A model generated the notes under the pieces. That model was not told where the DNA came from. It saw only the letters and a list, made by a program, of their open reading frames with translations, and did not search any database. Source: Methylobacterium sp. WSM2598 (lineage in GTDB: Bacteria; Pseudomonadota; Alphaproteobacteria; Rhizobiales; Beijerinckiaceae). Taken from it: a DNA stretch of 60,474 bases. The position numbers and the translations under genes were made by a program. Location of the stretch: positions 6,451,531 through 6,512,004 of the forward strand of contig NZ_KB900609.1 in NCBI RefSeq assembly GCF_000379105.1, in the 5' to 3' direction. Below, one piece after another: positions 26,268-33,031 of this stretch. Position 1 is the first letter of the stretch, and every line of letters begins with the position of its first letter.

Positions 26268-27466
26268 GGCAAGCCTCCTGCGCTACCCGAAACACAATGG
26301 CAGGCCCATGCTTGCATCAGCTCTCGCCGCTTTTGAAACAGGTCGCCACGGCGGTAAGCCCGCTCCACCTTTGACTCGACTGTATGAGCGAGTGCGGCCT
26401 CCACTACTTCTGACGGGTAGTGCGTGACCTCCGCGCTCCAATCGCGGAATGAACTGCGAAAGCCGTGCACGGTCAACTCGCCTCGGCCCATTCGGCGAAG
26501 CATCATCAGCATCGACATGTTGGAGAGCGGCCGCCCCCGCTTCCCGCCGGGGAACACGAAGTCTCCCAAGTGGATACCCGCCATGCGCCATAGGATCGCC
26601 AGCGCAGGTTCCGAGAGTGGGACGCGGTGCTCTGTCCCTGCCTTCATGCGAGCGGCCGGCACGGTCCAGATGCCGGCCTCCAGGTCGAACTCCGACCACG
26701 TGGCCCCGAGTGTCTCTCCGGTCCTGGCAGCCGTGAGAATGGTGAAGGCCAGAGCGTTTGCCGCGGCACCGGACTGCTCCTTCAATGACTCCAGAAAGGC
26801 CGGAACTTCAGCGAAGGGTAGCGCGGCGTGGTGCTCCACTTTTCGCACACGGGACCTCTTCGGCAGCAGATTGGCGAGGTGTCCCTTCCATCTCGCCGGG
26901 TTCTCGCCGCGCCGGAAGCCTCTGGTCGTAGCCCAGTCGAGAATGGCCTCAATCCGACCGCGTACGCGGTTCGCCGTCTCAGGCTTCTTGGCCCAGATCG
27001 GTTCGACCGCCCTCATCACGAGGCCGGTATCGACTGCTGCCACGGGCAGTTCACCGAACACAGGATATGCGTAGGTCTCCAAAGTAGCCGCCCACTGGGC
27101 AGCGTGCTTGGCGTTCCGCCACCCTACCTTGTGAGCCGCGATGTATGCCTCGGCGCACTGGCAGAAGGTCATCGTCCGAGCCGACGCGACTGCGGCATCC
27201 TGCCGCTGAACTTTGCGAACCTCGATCGGATCGAGGCCCTCGGCGCAAAGCTTGCGGCAGGCAAGCGCCTTCTCGCGCGCCTCGGCAAGCGAGAAGGTCG
27301 AGGCCGAGCCCAACCCCATCGCCCGCGCTCTACCCCGGAGCGTGAACCTGAAGAGCCAACTTTTGGCTCCCTTGCCGGTGACTTGGAGCCAGAGGCCGCC
27401 GCCGTCCCCGTACATGCCAGGGGTCTTCAGCTTGGCGACGCTGATGGCGGTGAGCTTTCCTGCCAT
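26264..27466 (-). CDS. int: P4-type tyrosine recombinase/integrase
   Basis: 400 residues; site-specific integration and excision of the surrounding element. The N-terminal arm-binding domain (DUF4102-like, TAISVAKLKTPGMYGDGGGL) is followed by a core-binding helical domain (TMTFCQCAEAYIAAHKVGWR). The catalytic set is complete: Arg in TAARTGETLGATWSEFD (about residue 244), HGFRSSFRDW with His and Arg (about 330), AHTVES with His, and Tyr in VERAYRRGD (about 369). P4-type integrases usually use tRNA ends as attachment sites. It is transcribed first, ahead of the AT-rich gene. Confidence 0.92.
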   Translation of the reverse strand: MAGKLTAISVAKLKTPGMYGDGGGLWLQVTGKGAKSWLFRFTLRGRARAMGLGSASTFSLAEAREKALACRKLCAEGLDPIEVRKVQRQDAAVASARTMTFCQCAEAYIAAHKVGWRNAKHAAQWAATLETYAYPVFGELPVAAVDTGLVMRAVEPIWAKKPETANRVRGRIEAILDWATTRGFRRGENPARWKGHLANLLPKRSRVRKVEHHAALPFAEVPAFLESLKEQSGAAANALAFTILTAARTGETLGATWSEFDLEAGIWTVPAARMKAGTEHRVPLSEPALAILWRMAGIHLGDFVFPGGKRGRPLSNMSMLMMLRRMGRGELTVHGFRSSFRDWSAEVTHYPSEVVEAALAHTVESKVERAYRRGDLFQKRRELMQAWACHCVSGSAGGLP

Positions 27467-27478
27467 GCGCGCTACTCA

Positions 27479-27503
27479 CGTGATTACCCACATAGTAATC
27501 GCG
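27479..27503. promoter_or_regulatory. inverted repeat just upstream of the integrase
   Basis: CGTGATTAC (27479-27487) and GTAATCGCG (27495-27503) are inverted with one mismatch over a 7-base spacer, directly before the integrase start on the minus strand. It is probably an operator or an integrase/excisionase binding site. Confidence 0.45.
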
Positions 27504-27617
27504 AACTGGGGCAAACGCCAGCGGCCGGCTGCGCACAGCTGGTTGGAGATTGGCGTGTTGTGAGAGAGACTTGGAGGCCGCTGGCGGACAGCTGCGGACA
27601 GGGGTCTGGCGGAAGGG

Positions 27618-27950
27618 GTGGGAGTGCCCCGTACAAATCACTCCAACAAGTTAGCCTGGCTAACACACGAAACGACCCTCGTTGAAGAACAAGGGGAAAT
27701 TTCGTCCCTGGCTAACGGGGGTCAAAGCCCCCTGCCCTCGCTCGAAAAAGAGGACGCCGCCCCGGGAGTGCAGGCCCGGAACGGCGCGAAGAATGGTGCT
27801 TCCCTCAACAGAAGCAGGTCAGACGATACGCACAGCACGGGAGCCGTGGCAACCGCCCTCGTCGTGATCGTAGATCGCTGCGGCATGCTCGACAGCGTGC
27901 TCAGCCGGCAGAGTGAGGCCCGCGCGCTCCTGATCGGAGGCCGGGCATGA
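27618..27950 (+). CDS. hypothetical protein, first of the plus-strand arm
   Basis: 110 residues if started at GTG 27618, but the inverted repeat at 27650 lies inside, so the true start is probably further in (for example a GTG near 27769). The C-terminal part VATALVVIVDRCGMLDSVLS, then RQSEARALLIGGRA, looks protein-like. The stop overlaps the next start as ATGA (27947-27950). No family is recognised. Confidence 0.35.
   Translation: MGVPRTNHSNKLAWLTHETTLVEEQGEISSLANGGQSPLPSLEKEDAAPGVQARNGAKNGASLNRSRSDDTHSTGAVATALVVIVDRCGMLDSVLSRQSEARALLIGGRA
27650..27716. promoter_or_regulatory. odd palindrome and repeated half-site
   Basis: GTTAGCC-T-GGCTAAC is a 15-bp palindrome with one central base (27650-27664). 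Its right part with flank, CCTGGCTAAC, recurs at 27707-27716. Paired sites of this type at the head of an operon suggest a repressor operator. Confidence 0.45.
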
Positions 27951-28336
27951 GCATCAACCCACCTGACAACATTGGACAGCGCTGTCTCGACGAGATCTGG
28001 AATCGTTATGCTGCTCGGATCGGAAATCCAGAACAACAAATAAGCAAATACGGCATCATCGACTCGCCTATTTATTATTTTGAAGAAGCCGGAACTTTCT
28101 TTGCGGAATACTACCTGACATATTACTGTGACCACGCCGAATATAAGGGCCACACCAATGAGAACCATCATGCAATTCTCAAAGAAGTGATAAATAGCTC
28201 AATAAGAATCATGCACATCATCGGCATTCACTCGAATGAATTGGAGGAGGTGATAACAGATACCGTTGTCCAGGCGTACTGGGGTTGCATACGGGAAATT
28301 AGTCTGTCCAGCTCGGACACGGGAGGCACGGCATGA
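27947..28336 (+). CDS. AT-richer hypothetical protein
   Basis: 129 residues, joined by ATGA overlaps to both neighbours. Composition is unlike the flanking genes: many Ile, Tyr, Asn and His codons ending in A or T (DSPIYYFEEAGTFFAEYYLT, then SIRIMHIIGIHSNELEEVI). It is a soluble helical protein with no motif that I recognise. The contrast in base use inside a GC-rich operon suggests recent acquisition or exchangeable cargo. Confidence 0.6.
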   Translation: MSINPPDNIGQRCLDEIWNRYAARIGNPEQQISKYGIIDSPIYYFEEAGTFFAEYYLTYYCDHAEYKGHTNENHHAILKEVINSSIRIMHIIGIHSNELEEVITDTVVQAYWGCIREISLSSSDTGGTA

Positions 28337-28587
28337 ACACTCCCGTGCGCCACACCGACCACATCGGCCACGGCTCGGCCGATATGCTGATGGAGTGCGT
28401 GGCTGAGTGCCTCAACCTCGCAGCGCTCAAGGCCGACCTCGCGATCAGGTGTGCCGACGCGAACGACCGCGCCGGCCTGAACTACCACGCCCGGCAGGGC
28501 GCAGCCGCCTACGAGCAGGCGTTGGGCATCCTCAAGATGCTCAACGAGCGGCGAGCCTCCGAGCGATCACGCGAGGGCGCCGCATGA
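28333..28587 (+). CDS. 84-residue hypothetical protein
   Basis: Starts in an ATGA overlap with the preceding gene and ends in one with the primase gene. It reads MLMECVAECLNLAALKADLA, then AGLNYHARQGAAAYEQALGI and LNERRASERS. It is a small two-helix, alanine-rich protein with TPR-like flavour. Proteins of this size regularly precede P4-type primases in such elements. Function unknown. Confidence 0.6.
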   Translation: MNTPVRHTDHIGHGSADMLMECVAECLNLAALKADLAIRCADANDRAGLNYHARQGAAAYEQALGILKMLNERRASERSREGAA

Positions 28588-30029
28588 CAGAGCGTTCCTC
28601 ACTCGCCCAGGCTCTTGATGAACTCGGGCCCGTGCCTGACTGGCCCGAGGCCGCCACCGACACTCAGAAAGGGCCCGCTTCCAAGCCAGCCTACATCCCA
28701 CCCCGCACCGACATCGTCACGGAGGACAGCGCCGCGTGCGAGTTCGCGGCGCTGTACGGCGACCGTCTGCGGTTCTGCCACGACACGGGCTCCTGGTACG
28801 CATGGACCGGAGCGGCTTGGCGCCCCAATCGCGTCGGTGTGGCATTCCATTGGGCGCGCGAGACTGCACGCCGTCTCATCGCCAAGAAGAACGAGAAGAC
28901 CCGGTTCATCGCCAGCAGGACGACCTTCGCTGCCGGCGTCGAGCGATTCTGCCGTTCGGACCCGGTCTTCGCCGTCACCGCTGAGGGATGGGACCCTGAT
29001 CCATGGCTGCTGGGCACGCCCGGCGGCACGGTGGATCTGCGCACGGGTCGGCTGCGCGTTGCCGATTCCCGTGAGCGGATCACCAAACTGACCGCGGTGG
29101 CCCCAGCTGCCACACCGGACTGCCCGATGTGGCTGGCCTTCCTCAACCAGGCCACTGGCGGTGACGTCGGGCTGATCCGGTTCCTTCGTCAATGGGCCGG
29201 CTACTGCCTGACCGGTCTCACCCGCGAGCACGCGCTGGTTTTCGTCTACGGCCCGGGCGGGAACGGCAAGAGCGTGTTCCTGAACGTCCTGACCGGCATC
29301 CTGGCGGAGTACGCCAAGACGGCGGCGATCGACACGTTCACGGCGTCCAAGGGCGACAAGCATCCGACCGACATGGCGATGCTGCGCGGGGCGCGGCTCG
29401 TCACCGCCTCGGAGACAGAGGAAGACAAGGCCTGGGCCGAAGCGAAGATCAAGCAGCTCACCGGTGGCGATCCCGTGACAGCGCGGTTCATGCGCCAGGA
29501 TTTCTTCACCTTTCAACCGGCCTTCAAGTTAACGATCGTGGGAAATCACCAGCCGATGCTGCGCAATGTTGATGATGCGGCCCGGCGCCGGTTCAACATC
29601 GTCCCCTTCACCCGTAAACCCGAGCGGCCCGACCCGCAGCTCGAGGAGAAGCTGAAGGCCGAATGGCCCGCGATCCTGCGATGGATGGTCAAAGGCTGCC
29701 TCGACTGGCAGCATAACGGCCTCGTGCGGCCTGTGAGCGTTGCGGCAGCCACCGAAGCTTACTTCATTGAGCAGGATCTTCTGGGCCAATGGCTCGCCGA
29801 GCAGTGTATCGTGCGTCCAGGCGATCCCCACTGTTGGGATCGAATCGCCGACCTGTACGCGTCCTGGAGCAACTACGCGCGGGCAGCCGGTGACGAGCCA
29901 GGGACCGTGAAGGCCTTCGGGCCCGCGATGCGTCGGAGGGGATTCCAGGACAAGCGCACGGCGCACGCCAAGGGCCTGATGGGCGTCCGGCTCCGTCAGG
30001 CAGAGAGCTACCGAGAGAATGACCAATGA
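28584..30029 (+). CDS. P4/D5-type primase-helicase (SF3)
   Basis: 481 residues from ATG 28584, which overlaps the previous stop as ATGA. It is the replication helicase of a phage- or plasmid-like element. The D5_N-like domain occupies residues about 40-200 (FCHDTGSWYAWTGAAWRPN, PWLLGTPGGTVDLRTG). The SF3 helicase follows: Walker A VYGPGGNGKSVFLNVL at about 222, a Walker B region with LVTASETEEDKAW, and motif C FKLTIVGNHQP at about 313. The C-terminal tail carries a winged-helix-like part. No zinc-finger primase domain precedes it, so priming may be separate, perhaps by the TOPRIM/DUF927 protein encoded on the other arm. Confidence 0.85.
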   Translation: MTERSSLAQALDELGPVPDWPEAATDTQKGPASKPAYIPPRTDIVTEDSAACEFAALYGDRLRFCHDTGSWYAWTGAAWRPNRVGVAFHWARETARRLIAKKNEKTRFIASRTTFAAGVERFCRSDPVFAVTAEGWDPDPWLLGTPGGTVDLRTGRLRVADSRERITKLTAVAPAATPDCPMWLAFLNQATGGDVGLIRFLRQWAGYCLTGLTREHALVFVYGPGGNGKSVFLNVLTGILAEYAKTAAIDTFTASKGDKHPTDMAMLRGARLVTASETEEDKAWAEAKIKQLTGGDPVTARFMRQDFFTFQPAFKLTIVGNHQPMLRNVDDAARRRFNIVPFTRKPERPDPQLEEKLKAEWPAILRWMVKGCLDWQHNGLVRPVSVAAATEAYFIEQDLLGQWLAEQCIVRPGDPHCWDRIADLYASWSNYARAAGDEPGTVKAFGPAMRRRGFQDKRTAHAKGLMGVRLRQAESYRENDQ

Positions 30030-30033
30030 CTGA

Positions 30034-30048
30034 GAATGACGGTCATTC
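30034..30048. promoter_or_regulatory. 15-bp odd palindrome, operator copy 1
   Basis: GAATGAC-G-GTCATTC, a perfect palindrome around one base, just after the primase stop. It matches copy 2 in its 13-bp core, in inverted orientation. Confidence 0.55.
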
Positions 30049-30092
30049 CCCTATTGAGCCCTATACGCGTGCGCATGTGAGCGGCGATCCGG

Positions 30093-30107
30093 AAATGACC
30101 GTCATTT
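30093..30107. promoter_or_regulatory. 15-bp odd palindrome, operator copy 2
   Basis: AAATGAC-C-GTCATTT. Its centre is 59 bases from that of copy 1. The pair lies between the primase stop and the next gene start, so it probably controls the distal genes through a dimeric repressor. Confidence 0.55.
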
Positions 30108-30131
30108 TCGGTCACTTAGTCACTCTGCCGC

Positions 30132-30353
30132 GTGTTGACCAAGTTCGGGCCGTGGGGCGGCGACGCCGAGCGCCGCGCCCGCCTCCGCTGCCTGCAAGCC
30201 CTGACGCATGCCCTGTGCGGGCCTCGCGGTGCTGCCCTCGTGGCCAGCGTGAACGAGCTCGCACGCCTCGAGCCGCTCGACCGCCGCCGCGTGCTGGCGA
30301 CCTACGCCGCTGTTTGCCGCCCGACGCCTGCCTCGAGGAGTGATACCCGATGA
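30132..30353 (+). CDS. 73-residue hypothetical protein
   Basis: A GTG at 30132 (or TTG 30135) opens LTKFGPWGGDAERRARLRCL, then QALTHALCGPRGAALVASVN and ELARLEPLDRRRVLATYAAV. It is a compact, helical, arginine-rich protein with normal GC-rich codon use. Its stop overlaps the next start as ATGA. A competing frame from 30026 (also ATGA-coupled to the primase) gives a sensible first 36 residues and then a Pro/Arg shadow of this gene. Family not recognised. Confidence 0.5.
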   Translation: MLTKFGPWGGDAERRARLRCLQALTHALCGPRGAALVASVNELARLEPLDRRRVLATYAAVCRPTPASRSDTR

Positions 30354-30814
30354 AGTCAAAGGTCGAAAATCTGAACGTTGAGCGCTTCGCGAAGTGCTGG
30401 GCCCTGGCGAAGGCCGGTGGAACTGAAGGCGAGAGAGAGGCAGGCCTTGCGGCCGCCACCCGCGTGGCAGCGGCAGCGGGCCTCACGATCGAGGAGGCTG
30501 AGCGCCTGGTCACCGAAGCGGGTCCCACAGCGTCTTCGTCGTCCGCGACTACCACCTCGTTCTGGGACGACATGATCGTCCGTGAGATGGCCGAGATGAT
30601 CCGGAAGAAGGTCGACGAGGAGATCTCCCGGCAGATGGCTCTACGAGAGCAGCGGCTGAAGGAGGAAGCTCGCGAGCGGAGAAGACAGGCCAAAGCTGCA
30701 CGGCTCGCCCACGAGCGCGACATGGAGGAATGGGCCGCCCGCATGAAGGCAGAGCAAGCGATCAAGGACCGCGAGTGGGCGGAGCAGCGCAGGCGGCAGC
30801 AGGAAAACGCCTAA
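30350..30814 (+). CDS. coiled-coil protein with DUF2786-like N-terminus
   Basis: 154 residues, ATGA-coupled to the preceding gene. Residues about 10-60 read ERFAKCWALAKAGGTEGERE, then AATRVAAAAGLTIEEAERL, which resembles the short helical repeat of DUF2786 proteins. After a Ser/Thr linker, residues 75-154 are one long charged helix (REMAEMIRKKVDEEISRQMA, later RERRRQAKAARLAHERDMEE), surely a coiled coil. Role unknown; last gene of the plus-strand arm. Confidence 0.6.
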   Translation: MKSKVENLNVERFAKCWALAKAGGTEGEREAGLAAATRVAAAAGLTIEEAERLVTEAGPTASSSSATTTSFWDDMIVREMAEMIRKKVDEEISRQMALREQRLKEEARERRRQAKAARLAHERDMEEWAARMKAEQAIKDREWAEQRRRQQENA

Positions 30815-30916
30815 CAGGAGCCGCTTTCGTGACGGCGCTTTCCGAAGCTCCTCATAGACCCACCATGAAACAAGACCAATCATGCGAGCTCTAACCAAAT
30901 CGGCCACGACGTCTGG

Positions 30917-31231
30917 TCAAATGGTCTCGTACGCGAACAGGACCGCAATTAGCGAAAGGCAGGCCAACCCGAGAACGAAGCAAAGGTCGGCGATCCGCTC
31001 GAGACGTGCGCTCAACACCGCGCTCGTGGTTCTACGCATCGACAGGTACGAGGCGAGCGCACTGGCCAGGAACAGCATCGCCGTCACGCCCGCGTACTCG
31101 TCGACGTGGCTAGGACCGATCCGCTCCTCGACGATCTTCACCAAGCCGATCACGGTGGCACAGACGCCCACCATCGAGCCCGCTGCAGGCAGGATGTGGT
31201 GCGAGAGCCCAGGTCTCTGCTCGGACATCAT
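30917..31231 (-). CDS. small integral membrane protein
   Basis: 104 residues with three likely transmembrane helices: about 14-33 (ILPAAGSMVGVCATVIGLVK), 46-64 (AGVTAMLFLASALASYLSM) and 80-102 (IADLCFVLGLACLSLIAVLF). Charged residues lie between, with a basic loop after helix two. It is antisense to the neighbouring operon. No family recognised. Membrane proteins of this size in mobile elements are sometimes phage-exclusion or toxin factors, but nothing in the sequence proves this. Confidence 0.55.
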   Translation of the reverse strand: MMSEQRPGLSHHILPAAGSMVGVCATVIGLVKIVEERIGPSHVDEYAGVTAMLFLASALASYLSMRRTTSAVLSARLERIADLCFVLGLACLSLIAVLFAYETI

Positions 31232-31440
31232 CGACTCCGCGGTTCAGCGGGTGCTGGTGAGGTGCACTGCCCTGCCCCGCCCGGGAGGCTACTCTGAATC
31301 GGCATCCTGGAGTGTGGATGTGGCTCGATCCAACACGGGAGGGGGTATCGAAAGTCTATAGGAGCTTGGGGGCTAAACCGCATCGGGTCTCATTCGCAGA
31401 TCTTTTTTCCAGCATGTGAATTAAATCAAAGGGACGCAAC

Positions 31441-31890
31441 ATGACGAAGTCATTGGGAATCGGCCGCGGTGGTGCAAGGCCAGGTGCGGGGCGCAAGCCG
31501 GGCCCACTGCCAGTGTCCTGTGCCGCACCGGACGACATGGTTGAGGAAATGGCGGCGCTCGGCGAGGCTCCCAAGGTCATCGCGCGAGCGCTCAGCATCA
31601 CGTATACCCAACTGCAGCGGGAATACCGTGACCAACTGCTGCGCGGCTCCGCGCGGCTACGCGCCGAGCTGATCGGATTGGTGTGGGCGAAGGCGCGAGC
31701 GGGCAACTGGCAGGCCATCCAGTGGCTGCTGGCGCGCATGACTGCCATCGAAGCGGAGAAACGTCTCGCAGCCGAGCCGAAGCCCGCGAAGCTCGGGAAG
31801 AAGGAGCGGGCTCATCGCGAAGCGCAGACAGCGGGAGACGGTACTGAGTGGGGCGAGGATCTCGCCCCTGCTGGTGGATATCCGAACTGA
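31441..31890 (+). CDS. small-terminase-like DNA-binding protein
   Basis: 149 residues. The N-terminus GRGGARPGAGRKPGPLPVS is the glycine/arginine motif common at the start of phage terminase small subunits and some element-borne DNA-binding proteins. A likely helix-turn-helix follows: VEEMAALGEAPKVIARALSI, then TYTQLQREYRDQLLRG. The middle (VWAKARAGNWQAIQWLLARM) resembles the helical repeat seen in terminase small subunits. The tail is charged. No large terminase gene is near, which suggests a satellite-like or remnant packaging function, or a different DNA-binding role. Confidence 0.55.
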   Translation: MTKSLGIGRGGARPGAGRKPGPLPVSCAAPDDMVEEMAALGEAPKVIARALSITYTQLQREYRDQLLRGSARLRAELIGLVWAKARAGNWQAIQWLLARMTAIEAEKRLAAEPKPAKLGKKERAHREAQTAGDGTEWGEDLAPAGGYPN

Positions 31891-32334
31891 TGCTGATTCG
31901 CTTGAGTGTGCCTTCTTCACGCGGCACGGAGCGGGCCCCTGCCATTGAACCTAGCCGTTCACTGGCCGCATGCTGGCTGCTGCCAACTTGCCTGGTGTCT
32001 AATCAACGGAAGCTCGTGACCTAGGGTGTGTGAAAACACAGCGGGGTTAGAAGGATCTTCTCGTGAGCACCCTGGCAGCATCGAAACGGGCATTCTGACG
32101 ACATCGGAATGGCCATCCGGTGGACGCGCATGTCTGCCGCTTAGAAGATTGTTCTACAATTCCGGAATGCGCCTGAGTTTTCACACAGCCTGAACCCAAA
32201 GCGGTCTCTGGCGGCGCACGTCGGGAATGGCCGGTCCTGAGCCCTGTCCGGACACTCGGCCTTCCGCCATGGTATCCTCATCTGCCGGGACGAGCCAAAT
32301 GGCTTCAAGCAAATCAGGGCGGCTCAACCAAGGG
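31891..32334. other. 444-bp intergenic region at the right end of the element
   Basis: No gene is supported. It holds the 167-bp inverted-repeat element at 32024-32190. It marks the boundary between mobile DNA and the catabolic island. Confidence 0.5.
32024..32190. mobile_element. MITE-like element, 167 bp
   Basis: The left end GGGTGTGTGAAAACACAG (32024-32041) is mirrored at the right end, whose complement starts GGCTGTGTGAAAACTCAG; 16 of 18 bases match. The enclosed sequence has no coding frame. Ends of the type GGCTGTGTGAAAAC belong to known DDE insertion sequences, so this may be a non-autonomous derivative. The flanks show no certain target duplication. Confidence 0.55.
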
Positions 32335-32886
32335 TCAGAACGTCGGTGGGGTGCAGGCGCTGACGACCTCGCACGGCAGAGGGCCCACACAGCGGAATCG
32401 GTGCGGGCGACGACTCGCGAAGTAGTAGGCGTCGCCCGGCCCCAGCACCTTGCGCTCATCGTCCACCGTGACCTCCAGCCGGCCCGACAGGACGAGCCCA
32501 CCCTCCTCGCCGTCGTGGACGAGCGGCACCCGCCCCGTGTCCGACCCCGGCTCGTAGCGTTCTTTCAGGATCTGGAGCGCGCGCCCGATCAGGGTCTCGC
32601 CGACCTGCCGGTAGGAGATCCGCCCCTTCCCGATCTCGACCAAGTCCTCGGCGGCGTAGAACGCCTTCTCGGTGCGCGCGGGCTCGAGCGAGAAGAACTC
32701 CGCGAGGCCGATTGGCACGGCGTCGAGGATGCGCTTGAGCGCCCCCACCGAGGGGTTCGTCTGCCCCGACTCGATCAGCGAGATCGTCGAGTTCACGATG
32801 CCCGCCTTCCGGGCGAGCGCCCGCTGCGACAGGCCATGCAGGGTTCGCACGTAGCGCAGCCGCGCCCCCACCTCGTCGTTCGTCAC
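32335..32886 (-). CDS. XRE-cupin transcriptional regulator (PuuR-like)
   Basis: 183 residues. The helix-turn-helix (GARLRYVRTLHGLSQRALAR, then AGIVNSTISLIESGQTNPSV) is followed by a cupin ligand-binding domain (VHDGEEGGLVLSGRLEVTVD, then LGPGDAYYFASRRPHRF). The architecture matches PuuR-type regulators of polyamine and amine catabolism, which bind DNA through the HTH and sense a small amine or its product in the cupin. It is transcribed away from the aminotransferase gene, so it probably controls that gene and itself from the shared 145-base region. Confidence 0.85.
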   Translation of the reverse strand: MTNDEVGARLRYVRTLHGLSQRALARKAGIVNSTISLIESGQTNPSVGALKRILDAVPIGLAEFFSLEPARTEKAFYAAEDLVEIGKGRISYRQVGETLIGRALQILKERYEPGSDTGRVPLVHDGEEGGLVLSGRLEVTVDDERKVLGPGDAYYFASRRPHRFRCVGPLPCEVVSACTPPTF

Positions 32887-33031
32887 CAGGGCCCCTGTTC
32901 GGGTTGTTGCCTATCCCCCAACATTGATGCGCCGCATGTGCTCTGTCAAAGGGTTAAACGCGGGCAGAAAAGGACTTGTTGGCCTCGCCAGAACGGTGTG
33001 TCTGCCCCTGTCCCATTGTGGAGAGCGTGCC

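Noticed and set aside
30026..30343. 105-codon frame ATGA-coupled to the SF3 helicase
   Set aside because: Only the first 36 residues look plausible; the rest is a Pro/Arg shadow of the gene at 30132, and the operator palindromes lie within it. It could still be a short peptide.
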